From Tillus elongatus (Eukaryota > Arthropoda > Insecta > Coleoptera > Cleridae): DNA of 64,000 bases. The DNA lies in NCBI GenBank assembly GCA_964006375.1, contig OZ023267.1, positions 32,421,266 to 32,485,265 on the forward strand, in the 5' to 3' direction. Shown piece by piece: positions 40,161-49,787 of this stretch (position 1 is its first letter; each line of letters begins with the position of its first letter). The position numbers were made by a program, and so were the translations under genes. The notes under the pieces are model-generated. The model was not told where the DNA came from, did not search any database, and worked only from the letters and a program-made list of their open reading frames with translations.

Positions 40161-40559
40161 TAACTAAAACTACCGCCAAAGCATCAGAGAGAAAATAACT
40201 AACCTGTTGCATATCAGCACTTTTTGTAAAACTTCGATCTTTTATATCTGTTGACAAACATCACAAACACTGTTTAGTCCACCCACTAACATTAATAAAA
40301 TCGTAAACGAATAATTTGCGCTTGTATATTAAAATTCCCAAATAACACAAAGATATTGTCAACTGAAATTGACAGATAAACGAATTAATATTATACGATA
40401 AACGTCAGTTACAGCGTGTAACTGACCTGCGCAATGATATCAAATGTTCCGTTGCTGTGCAACGACCCAGACATATTAGATCTTATATACCTATTAACCA
40501 GTTTTTACCATTGTCAATAAAAAGCGGTGATATTAAATATAAATGTTTAAAATTTGAAT

Positions 40560-40826
40560 AGCTCAATGTTCTGTAAACCTGAAAGCTGAATTTTGGTACT
40601 TAGTTAGGTCTTTCACAAAGCAACATGTCTACCAAATTTTATCGAAATAGCTTTGTAATTTTTGAAGAAAAATTTTTTTTCGAAAGAAAACTCAACATTT
40701 TCTCGGAAAACATGGTCCGATTTTTCTTGACAACGAAATCGTCCAAACTATTAATAAAAGAAAGGCACTTGCCGAGTTTCGTCGACATCGGTTAATTACT
40801 TTTTGAGTTATCGGTTGGATACGTAC

Positions 40827-40910
<84 letters not shown>

Positions 40911-41030
40911 GAACTGACCCCGAATATGGGTTCTAGGGGCACAAATTCGCGCTCATTTGAAAACAATTTTGGAAAGTCTCGCCATCGATATATCTCTATT
41001 AGTTAATTTTTTTTAATAAAAATTTACTCA
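40560..41030 (+). repeat. Family 1 repeat (left palindrome arm)
   Basis: B block with atggtccgatttttcttgac, ttgagttatcggttgg, (AT)n 40826-40908, then gaactgaccccgaatatggg and a gttaattttttttaataaaaattta end. The mirror copy is at about 44345-44824. Confidence 0.8.
40826..40908. repeat. (AT)n microsatellite, left arm
   Basis: AT run with one TTT interruption. The mirror tract at 44462-44557 is 12 bp longer, the main length difference between the arms. Confidence 0.95.
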
Positions 41031-42079
41031 ATTGAGTTGTGGATATAAGATACTTGGAATGTTTTATCCTCTGATGACGCTAACTTGGTTAGTGAAAGGA
41101 TCATCAGGTTTTTTTAAAAGTGTTGTTTTGATTTCGGTACTCCAAGAAGTGTGCTTACCATGCTTTGGTCATAACCTCAAATATTTATATTCTTAGTAGT
41201 TTTTAACTCAATATCTCTGGTTTTAGGGAATATCAAATTTTTGTGAAAATTCGTAACTATAATGTAGTTCTTGCCACAGGACACATCATTTCTTAACGTT
41301 TCTTTTCTCCTTTTGAAAACTGAAAACACTATTCGTGGCTGCTTATTGCCGATCGCCAATGTTTTACTGTTTTTTAAGCTCCCCCTAAATGTAGATTCAT
41401 ATTCAAATATTCCTGAAGAATATATGATTAAAGCTACTCGTAATAGAAGACTTAGCCCTTGGTGTAATTTACACGCCCATAAATACATGTAGTTTTTAGG
41501 AAATTACCCTGGAAGCCGGTAAAGGCGGGGGAGTAATATATCTCAATCATATAATAAGCGAGTAACGCGTGTTGCTTTTTCAGAGAACGTAGCTGCCACG
41601 AACTAAGAGATAGTAGCATACGCAATAATGGTATGTGGATGGTGATGTAATTTTGGTGTATTATTAGATTTTTTCATGTTTATGATCGATGTAAAAACTA
41701 ATTTATGACCACTAGTAATTTCAAGGCTCAATTTTCTTAGGTGTTCGACATTACATATCTGGCATGCTTGCAATTGCACAGTTTAGGATTTTAGTATATT
41801 TTAAGAATTGACATGTTATTTGTCGGCTTTCTGAATAAATGAAGTTTTGAAGGAAATAAAAAGTGGCTGGTTGATTTGAGCTCTTCTAGCTTAGTTATAC
41901 CGCAAAACTGACACAGAAAAGATTATACTTACTGAAAAAATGAATTTTTTTACCTAAAGAGGAAAGGGGTTAGATGATTGTGGTTCTCTCCAAGTGTTAC
42001 GGCAACACCAACTATAGAGAGGCAAAAAAGGCACTTCGATGCCAGGAAAAAACTCTCTACATAATCGATCTTTTATCAA

Positions 42080-42115
42080 CCCTAGGCCTCAGAGAGATCT
42101 CTCTGAGGCCTAGGG
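42080..42115. repeat. 36-bp perfect palindrome, left arm
   Basis: ccctaggcctcagagaga followed directly by its exact complement tctctctgaggcctaggg. The gaggcct core recurs in the 70-bp tandem units just downstream. The mirror copy is at 43256-43291. Confidence 0.9.
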
Positions 42116-42160
42116 TGGAACACACTGAGACCTCACAGACGATCTCCGGCGAGATTTGGG

Positions 42161-42580
42161 GAGTAGGCAGATTGAGGCCCCGTAATCGAGCTACAATAAC
42201 CCAACCCACCTTTATCCACCGCTCCAAGGAGTAGGCAGATTAGGGCCTTAGAGTGTCCTTACATATTTCCTTTACCTACCTTTGTCCACCACTCTAAGGA
42301 GTAGGCAGATTGAGGCCTTAGAGTGTCCTTACATATTTCCTTTACCCACCTTTGTCCACCACTCTAAGGAGTAGGCAGATTGAGGCCTTAGAGTGTCCTT
42401 ACATATTTCCTTTACCCACCTTTGTCCACCACTCTAAGGGGTAGGCAGATTGAGGCCTTAGAGTGCCCTTACATATTTCCTTTACCCACCTTTGTCCATC
42501 ACTATAAGGAGTAGGCAGATTGAGGACTTAGAGTATCCTTACATATTTCCTTTACCTCTTGAAAATGGCTCCAAAACAGG
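42161..42580 (+). repeat. 70-bp tandem array, six units, left arm
   Basis: gtaggcagat recurs at 42161, 42231, 42301, 42371, 42441 and 42511, an exact 70-bp spacing. Each unit reads through ttagagtgtccttacatatt, tttacccacctttgtccacc and actctaagga. The mirror array is at 42791-43210. Non-coding. Confidence 0.9.
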
Positions 42581-42639
42581 AGCCGAAACGTCGAGTTTCC
42601 ATAAATTCTGGACGCGGTTTAACCCGAGAACCAAGTATG

Positions 42640-42642
<3 letters not shown>
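42581..42642 (+). repeat. Element-tail-like block next to the palindrome centre
   Basis: The words gaaaatggctccaaaacagg (just upstream) and agccgaaacgtcgag followed by gacgcggtttaacccgagaa resemble the conserved non-coding tails of some Penelope-like elements. This rests on style similarity only. Confidence 0.3.

Positions 42643-42728
<86 letters not shown>
42643..42728. repeat. (AT)n at the palindrome centre
   Basis: About 86 bp of AT, itself self-complementary, exactly between the two arms. The palindrome therefore has no unique spacer. Confidence 0.97.
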
Positions 42729-42731
<3 letters not shown>

Positions 42732-42790
42732 CATACTTGGTTCTCGGGTTAAACCGCGTCCAGAATTTATGGAAACTCGACGTTTCGGCT

Positions 42791-43210
42791 CCTGTTTTGG
42801 AGCCATTTTCAAGAGGTAAAGGAAATATGTAAGGATACTCTAAGTCCTCAATCTGCCTACTCCTTATAGTGATGGACAAAGGTGGGTAAAGGAAATATGT
42901 AAGGGCACTCTAAGGCCTCAATCTGCCTACCCCTTAGAGTGGTGGACAAAGGTGGGTAAAGGAAATATGTAAGGACACTCTAAGGCCTCAATCTGCCTAC
43001 TCCTTAGAGTGGTGGACAAAGGTGGGTAAAGGAAATATGTAAGGACACTCTAAGGCCTCAATCTGCCTACTCCTTAGAGTGGTGGACAAAGGTAGGTAAA
43101 GGAAATATGTAAGGACACTCTAAGGCCCTAATCTGCCTACTCCTTGGAGCGGTGGATAAAGGTGGGTTGGGTTATTGTAGCTCGATTACGGGGCCTCAAT
43201 CTGCCTACTC
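42791..43210 (-). repeat. 70-bp tandem array, right-arm mirror
   Basis: Reverse complement of 42161-42580, six units. It is separated from the left array by about 210 bp containing the central (AT)n. Confidence 0.9.
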
Positions 43211-43255
43211 CCCAAATCTCGCCGGAGATCGTCTGTGAGGTCTCAGTGTGTTCCA

Positions 43256-43291
43256 CCCTAGGCCTCAGAGAGATCTCTCTGAGGCCTAGGG
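43256..43291. repeat. 36-bp perfect palindrome, right arm
   Basis: Mirror of 42080-42115, same sequence because it is its own reverse complement. Confidence 0.9.
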
Positions 43292-44344
43292 TTGATAAAA
43301 GATCGATTATGTAGAGAGTTTTTTCCTGGCATCGAAGTGCCTTTTTTGCCTCTCTATAGTTGGTGTTGCCGTAACACTTGGAGAGAACCACAATCATCTA
43401 ACCCCTTTCCTCTTTAGGTAAAAAAATTCATTTTTTCAGTAAGTATAATCTTTTCTGTGTCAGTTTTGCGGTATAACTAAGCTAGAAGAGCTCAAATCAA
43501 CCAGCCACTTTTTATTTCCTTCAAAACTTCATTTATTCAGAAAGCCGACAAATAACATGTCAATTCTTAAAATATACTAAAATCCTAAACTGTGCAATTG
43601 CAAGCATGCCAGATATGTAATGTCGAACACCTAAGAAAATTGAGCCTTGAAATTACTAGTGGTCATAAATTAGTTTTTACATCGATCATAAACATAAAAA
43701 AATCTAATAATACACCAAAATTACATCACCATCCACATACCATTATTGCGTATGCTACTATCTCTTAGTTCGTGGCAGCTACGTTCTCTGAAAAAGCAAC
43801 ACGCGTTACTCGCTTATTATATGATTGAGATATATTACTCCCCCGCCTTTACCGGCTTCCAGGGTAATTTCCTAAAAACTACATGTATTTATGGGCGTGT
43901 AAATTACACCAAGGGCTAAGTCTTCTATTACGAGTAGCTTTAATCATATATTCTTCAGGAATATTTGAATATGAATCTACATTTAGGGGGAGCTTAAAAA
44001 ACAGTAAAACATTGGCGATCGGCAATAAGCAGCCACGAATAGTGTTTTCAGTTTTCAAAAGGAGAAAAGAAACGTTAAGAAATGATGTGTCCTGTGGCAA
44101 GAACTACATTATAGTTACGAATTTTCACAAAAATTTGATATTCCCTAAAACCAGAGATATTGAGTTAAAAACTACTAAGAATATAAATATTTGAGGTTAT
44201 GACCAAAGCATGGTAAGCACACTTCTTGGAGTACCGAAATCAAAACAACACTTTTAAAAAAACCTGATGATCCTTTCACTAACCAAGTTAGCGTCATCAG
44301 AGGATAAAACATTCCAAGTATCTTATATCCACAACTCAATTGAG

Positions 44345-44460
44345 TAAATTTTTATTAAAAAAAATTAACTAATAGAGATATATCGATAGCGAGACTTTCC
44401 AAAATTGTTTTCAAATGAGCGCGAATTTGTGCCCCTAGAACCCATATTCGGGGTCAGTTC

Positions 44461-44556
<96 letters not shown>

Positions 44557-44824
44557 GTACGTATCCAACCGATAACTCAAAAAGTAATTAACCGATGTCG
44601 ACGAAACTCGGCAAGTGCCTTTCTTTTATTAATAGTTTGGACGATTTCGTTGTCAAGAAAAATCGGACCATGTTTTCCGAGAAAATGTTGAGTTTTCTTT
44701 CGAAAAAAAATTTTTCTTCAAAAATTACAAAGCTATTTCGATAAAATTTGGTAGACATGTTGCTTTGTGAAAGACCTAACTAAGTACCAAAATTCAGCTT
44801 TCAGGTTTACAGAACATTGAGCTA
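44345..44824 (-). repeat. Family 1 repeat (right palindrome arm)
   Basis: Mirror of 40560-41030, with (AT)n at 44463-44557. Confidence 0.8.
44463..44557. repeat. (AT)n microsatellite, right arm
   Basis: Mirror of the tract at 40826-40908, 12 bp longer. Confidence 0.95.
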
Positions 44825-45152
44825 TTCAAATTTTAAACATTTATATTTAATATCACCGCTTTTTATTGACAATGGTAAAAACTGGTTAATAGGTATATAA
44901 GATCTAATATGTCTGGGTCGTTGCACAGCAACGGAACATTTGATATCATTGCGCAGGTCAGTTACACGCTGTAACTGACGTTTATCGTATAATATTAATT
45001 CGTTTATCTGTCAATTTCAGTTGACAATATCTTTGTGTTATTTGGGAATTTTAATATACAAGCGCAAATTATTCGTTTACGATTTTATTAATGTTAGTGG
45101 GTGGACTAAACAGTGTTTGTGATGTTTGTCAACAGATATAAAAGATCGAAGT

Positions 45153-45480
45153 GATATGTATGTATGTATCACACCGATAACTCAAAAAATAAAGGGCCGG
45201 TTTTGATAAAATTTGGTGAGTAAATTCTTTTTGCAAATGGCTTGGAAATGTTCGTTAGCCAGAAAATAATTCATGTCTCCGGAAATACCAAAGTTATGGC
45301 AACCACATTTGGCAAGCTATTTTATGTAGTAAAAACAAAACTGTCCACCAAGGGTCTCTGTGTTGAAAGGAAAGAAAGTTATAGGCACTCAATGAAGCAA
45401 AATTTTAGTGTCATTAAAGTCAGAGAAGACGTAATACCATTGTATGTGTTAAACAAAATCTATTAAATATTAAAGACAAC
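45153..45480 (-). repeat. Family 1 repeat, partial, abutting the palindrome
   Basis: Starts at the palindrome edge with tgtatgtatgtatcacaccg and ataactcaaaaaataaaggg, then ttttgataaaatttggtgag, as in the inverted copies at 25.3 and 52.8 kb. It becomes unrecognisable after about 45480. The 74-codon frame at 45242 lies in it. Confidence 0.6.
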
Positions 45481-46453
45481 GTGTATCTTTTCATGGCGCA
45501 AGAAGTTCAGGAAATAGCAGAAAGATTACTTTGAGAGTTTTATAATTTTTCTCCTGCAAATATCAGACTAGAGATTCGAAACGGGAAAATTAGTATAACT
45601 ATTGCAGTAAAGTTCTTAAACAGTTTGCCTAGTGCGTTGAGAGCATTATAATATTAAATGAAAATTTTAGAATTTTTTATCCTGATGCTGACGTTGTCAG
45701 CGAAACGATCGTAAGTGAAATATGTGTTGTGGTGATTTGGGTTCTCCAAGTGTACTTATCAGTGCTCATCACAGGTTACAATTTTCACATAGTTTCGATT
45801 ACTGCTTTTTTCAGGTTATTATGTGTTAGTTTGTGAGGCCAATGTACTGCTTCTTCTGTGGGGGTGTATACATACATGTCTGCATTTATGCTATTTTTTC
45901 GATGTTAGAGTTGGTGAACTTTTAGCTAACGATTCGTTGTAGCAATTTGCTAGACTTCGCCAAAATATGAAATTATTAATGTTGTATATAAAAAAGAATA
46001 AAGAATTATACAAGATAGAAACAAAAAAATATATAGCAAAAGAAAACAAAAAAAGCAAAATAGAAGAAAAAACACAGAAAGGAATGACAAAAAAAATTGT
46101 ATGATAATAAAAACGTTTATATCACAGTTTTTAAAAGACACTGATTTTGATTGAATGTACTTAGTTACCCAAACCAAAATTTAAATAATTGCTATCACAC
46201 TTTTTTAGAAAAATCCCGATAGGACTCACAAAAACCTTGTATAAAATTAAAAACAATTTATGACTAATGAAACGAGCGTTCAAGTTCATCTACTCCACAA
46301 TACAATTAATTTGTAGTGGCGTATAGTTGACTAAGAAAGTCGTGTAATTATTATACACTCTCATGTCAAGGTTATATACGTCTGTTGTTAAGATTTCTTT
46401 GATGAAAAATAGTCCAACGATGATCAGTCATCATCGTTAAAGCCCCCAACAAT
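45481..46453. other. Unassigned non-coding DNA
   Basis: Nothing firm. The block near 45660-45770 (gacgttgtcagcgaaacgat, gttctccaagtgtacttatc) resembles 41060-41160 in style and may be an old element tail. Confidence 0.4.
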
Positions 46454-46712
46454 GGCATGGTCTATATCACTGTTGTAACAGAAATGTTTATCACCCCGTA
46501 GGAGGTCCAGAAAAAAATATGCTGCGGGGTCATATTCTTTGTGACCATCGGTACAGGTAACTAACAATAATAAAAAAAATGGGTAATAAAAGCTGTCTGT
46601 CTCTGGAAATTTGTACACTTATAAACAATGACATGATATACATCACTGCTGTAACAGAAATGTTTGCCACCCTGTAGGGCGTCCAGGAAAAATATAGACT
46701 CCAGCGTCATAT
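46454..46712 (+). repeat. Tandem satellite, left part (monomers of ~175 bp)
   Basis: Monomer 1 at 46454-46628 begins tggcatggtctatatcactg and includes taacagaaatgtttatcacc, ccgtaggaggtccag, gctgcggggtcatattc and gtctctggaaatttgtacac. Monomer 2 starts at 46629 and is cut at 46712 by the retroelement insertion. The array continues at 48037. Confidence 0.85.
46642..46712 (+). repeat. Left 71-bp target duplication of the RNase H element
   Basis: Matches 48037-48107 over 71 bp without gaps and with three mismatches. Both share monomer-specific words (gccaccctgtagggcgtcca, actccagcgtcatat) not found in the other monomers. They are therefore two copies of one monomer segment rather than neighbouring monomers. 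Confidence 0.75.
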
Positions 46713-48036
46713 CAAACTATCAGCAGGAAGCTGGCCAAACTCCAAAGGCTGGAAATCCTGGGCATCACAGGCGCTATGAGGACGACACCCTCAGCCGCGC
46801 TAGAGGTCCTGTTGATGCTGCCACGGCTTCCCATCTGTGTAAGGAGGGAGGCGATGGCGTCGCATCTCATAATGCGAGACGCAGGAAACTGGTGCGGAAA
46901 GGGAGCAGTAATAGGGCATGCAAGAGTCGCCAAGGAGGTGGAAAAGAAAATTCCCATTTTCGCCATAAAGGTGCGGGATGCCGAGGATGATATAAGGTTG
47001 ACTAGGCCATACACCCTCAGGATCCCCAGTAGGGATCAGTGGAGGGAAAATGAGGCTGAATTCCAGCCCGCAAGCCTGGTCTGTTTCACCGACGGATCGC
47101 GGATGGAGGACCAGCAATCATCCGGGGCAGGAATATACATCGAGGGCCTGGGGGTGCGCGAGAGCTATGCCCTTCGCGCATATACCACGGCATTCGAAAC
47201 AAAGGTGTATGCTATCCGGTCTGTGGCCAACAGACAGGATGTGAAGAGGAGTCCCGAATAATGTGTGTACATCTGCTCGGACAGCCAGGCAGTCCTCCGG
47301 GCAGTCTGCGCGGCCAGATTCAGGTCGACACTGGTTCAGGAGTGCGCTGACGCCCTCAGAGGGTTAGCAAGGACAAAGCAGGTACAACTAGTGTGGGTTC
47401 CGGGACACTGTGGCGTGGCGGGGAATGAGGTCTCGAATAATCTCGCAAGGCTTGGTTCGCGGCGGCCGTTCTGTGGCCCGGAGCCGGCCATAGGTATAGG
47501 TAGAAAGTCGTCCTCCGTCGCGTTAGACAGGTGGACCGAGGAAGCAATGAATAGACACTGGGGGTCAGTTGGTGGCTGCAGGCAGGCGAGGGATGAAGGA
47601 CTTCGTGGCGGGGCCGGGCAGAGATAAAGTTGTCTGGCTACTCGGAAGGAGTCGACCTACGCTTCGCCGCATTCTTCGGGTGCTCACAGGCCACTGCGCC
47701 CTTAGAAAACACCTCACATTGATAGGCGTAGAGAGGGATCCCATTTGCCAGGAATGCGGCGAGGATAAGGAAACGTCCTACCACTACCTGTGCGAATGCG
47801 AGGCTTTTGGGAGTCTTCGATCAGAATTGTTCGGATCGAGGACTCTGCAGAGGAATCAGGTAAGTACCGTCCAATTGAAGACCGTCACGGCCTTCATCTC
47901 GAGGTCGAGGCGGTTTAACGACGGAACCGAGGAGGAGAAGAGCATGGTTGCTGGGTTGCTGGGGTTGGAAAAAAGGGCCCATGGTGGCCTACTTGCTTGG
48001 CGTTGGCCTCCCCACCACTGCTACTACTACTACTAT
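46713..48036 (+). mobile_element. Non-LTR retrotransposon C-terminal fragment with RNase H and zinc knuckle
   Basis: Opens in frame with TISRKLAKLQRLEILGITG, the region between RT and RNase H. RNase H follows: LVCFTDGSRMEDQQSSGAG (first Asp, about 47085), FETKVYAIRSV (Glu), YICSDSQAVLRAV (Asp, 47268) and WVPGHCGVAGNEVSNNLAR (47395). In the last word the usual final Asp (ADELAR-like) is Asn. An in-frame TAA lies at about 47259-47261 and a frameshift near 47570. The C-terminus 47569-48054 has RVLTGHCALRKHL and a C-x2-C-x8-H-x4-C knuckle (ICQECGEDKETSYHYLCEC). The tail is a short (CTA)n at 48021-48035. GC content is much higher than in the flanks. The type is that of RNase H-bearing groups (I/R1/Loa-like). 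It is flanked by a 71-bp duplication. Confidence 0.85.
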
Positions 48037-48610
48037 ATCACTGCTGTAACATAAATGTTTGCCACCCTGTAGGGCGTCCAGCAAAAATATAAACTCCAGC
48101 GTCATATCCTTCGAGATTATCGGTACAGCAAATTGACAGTAATAAAAAGTTGTTAATAAAGGTGTCTGTCTCCGGAAATTTGTACACTTATAATCAATGG
48201 CATGGTCTATATCACTGTTGTAACAGAAATGTTTGTCACCCCGTAGGAGGTCCAGAAAAAAATAAGCTGCGGGTTCATATTATTCGTGACCATCGGTACA
48301 TGTAATTAACAATAAGGAAAAAGTAGTTAATAAAAGTAGTCTGTCTCTGAAAACTTGCACACTTATAAACAATGGCATGGTCTATATCACTATTGTAACA
48401 GAAATGTTTGTCACCCTGTAGGAGGTACAGAAAAAAATAAGCTGCGGGGTCATATTCTTCGTGACCATTGGTACAATCAATTAGCAATGAGAAAAAAAAT
48501 GGGTGATAATAGCTGCCTGTCTCTGGAAATTTGTACACTTATAAACAATGAAATGTTCTATAATACTGTTGGAACTGAAATGTTTGTAGCCCCGTAGGAG
48601 GCCCATACAC
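48037..48610 (+). repeat. Tandem satellite, right part
   Basis: Begins with the second copy of the 71-bp duplication (48037-48107) and the rest of monomer 2. Monomers follow at about 48198-48371 and 48372-48547, each opening with tggcatggtctatatcacta or g, and a partial one at 48548-48610. The array then stops at ccatacactttatcttgtgg. Confidence 0.85.
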
Positions 48611-49787
48611 TTTATCTTGTGGTCTCTGGGTGCCATCACATGTCATCATATTTATTCTGGTGTTACTAAAAGTAGCCTTATCGAAAAACAAAATTTTATT
48701 GAAAATCTCGCGTTCCGTTTGCAAATTCTTGGAATAGTTTAGTGAGAATCCACCCTCCCCTTGAAATTGTTTTCACCAAGTTCCTCTCCTAATCGAACTT
48801 TATAGGAATGAAATATACGTTTTCCAGTGGTTCTACGAACTGATCTTCCAGAGCTATCATGGTCTGATATAAATAACAGCAAGACCTAACCTTACCAATA
48901 ACATGATTAAATATAATGAATCGCATCCCATTTTATTTATTACATTTTCGTCTAAAAACCCTCAGTATTTCCTGCTGAGCTTACGTTCTTGTTAAAACAA
49001 AAAGTATCGAATATAAGCTGATTTATATATAAAACCTAGCGACAGATTGTGCCTGCTTAGGGTTAATGGTAATACAAATACACGAAATAACTATGGGAGG
49101 GTGTTGTATAGCCTAAGAAGAAGCATTAGTCCCATCCGTCGATACTTTGCAAAGGGGAGACTCATGTAATCCAGGGTTACAAAGTCATTCAAGTTTTTAC
49201 TGCTGGACCAGTTGCCAGTATGAGAAGCACAGAGTTCAGCTTTAGATGATTACGACAGTCTTCTCTACACTGTTGTTAGGCACAGTTGTTAGCTCAAGTG
49301 TGCGTTTCTCCGTAAAGCTTTCGAATTCTGATGGAAAGTTCTTTTAATATTTAATATTTTTAAATGTTACAGTCGTAGTATTAGATCGTTTGTTTTTGCG
49401 GTTACAAGTAAAGCGGATTTTATCTTTTAATTAAATTTCTTGTTAATTTACAGTAAAATGTCACAACAAGCTTGTCAAAAAAGTGACATCTGCCAAATTT
49501 GTTTTTTACCTATATAAACTATAATGCAGAACACCACACGATACTACATAAAAATATTAGAAGAAGTTTCTATACACTAATGTCCGATCGCTTTTTGTTT
49601 CCACGTTACAGGCTATTGAATTTTTTTAAAATTATTATTTAATTCTTTCATGTCTTGCGATCGTTAAGAGATTTTGAACCAAAATTACTGCACAGTATAC
49701 CTTTGCACTATTTTGTGTCAGAATATGAAGTTTGTTTTGCATCCAGTGGTAAAGTTAAGAAAATTTACGTCTTGAAATCGAAAAATT
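48611..49787. other. Unassigned non-coding DNA
   Basis: AT-rich, nothing recognised. Confidence 0.45.

Larger units (their letters stand above)
40231..45152. repeat. Giant near-perfect palindrome (arms ~2.4 kb, (AT)n centre)
   Basis: The left arm 40231-42642 is the reverse complement of the right arm 42729-45152, symmetric about 42685.5. Identical predicted proteins in mirror positions show the identity: 41974-42234 and 43137-43397, 41271-41492 and 43879-44100, 42492-42752 and 42619-42879. The only differences noticed are a 12-bp length change in the arm (AT)n tract and one C/T change (near 40983 versus 44388). Beyond 40231 and 45152 complementarity stops abruptly. The arms hold a family 1 copy, unassigned DNA, a 36-bp palindrome and a 70-bp tandem array. 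This may be a recent inverted duplication or an assembly/library artefact. Confidence 0.9.

Noticed and set aside
42161..43210. CRISPR-like regular repeats
   Set aside because: Units are directly contiguous 70-bp tandem repeats without unique spacers, in a eukaryotic context.
41974..43397. Pairs of identical 73-103 codon frames on opposite strands
   Set aside because: Mirror images produced by the palindrome; they span tandem repeats, a short palindrome or (AT)n and resemble no known protein.
45950..46177. 75-codon minus-strand hydrophobic frame (FFLSFLSVFFLLFCFF)
   Set aside because: Arises from an A-rich low-complexity stretch on the plus strand; no start context or homology.
46664..47117. 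Several overlapping frames on both strands of 100 or more codons
   Set aside because: Shadows of the GC-rich RNase H retroelement frame at 46713-47261.
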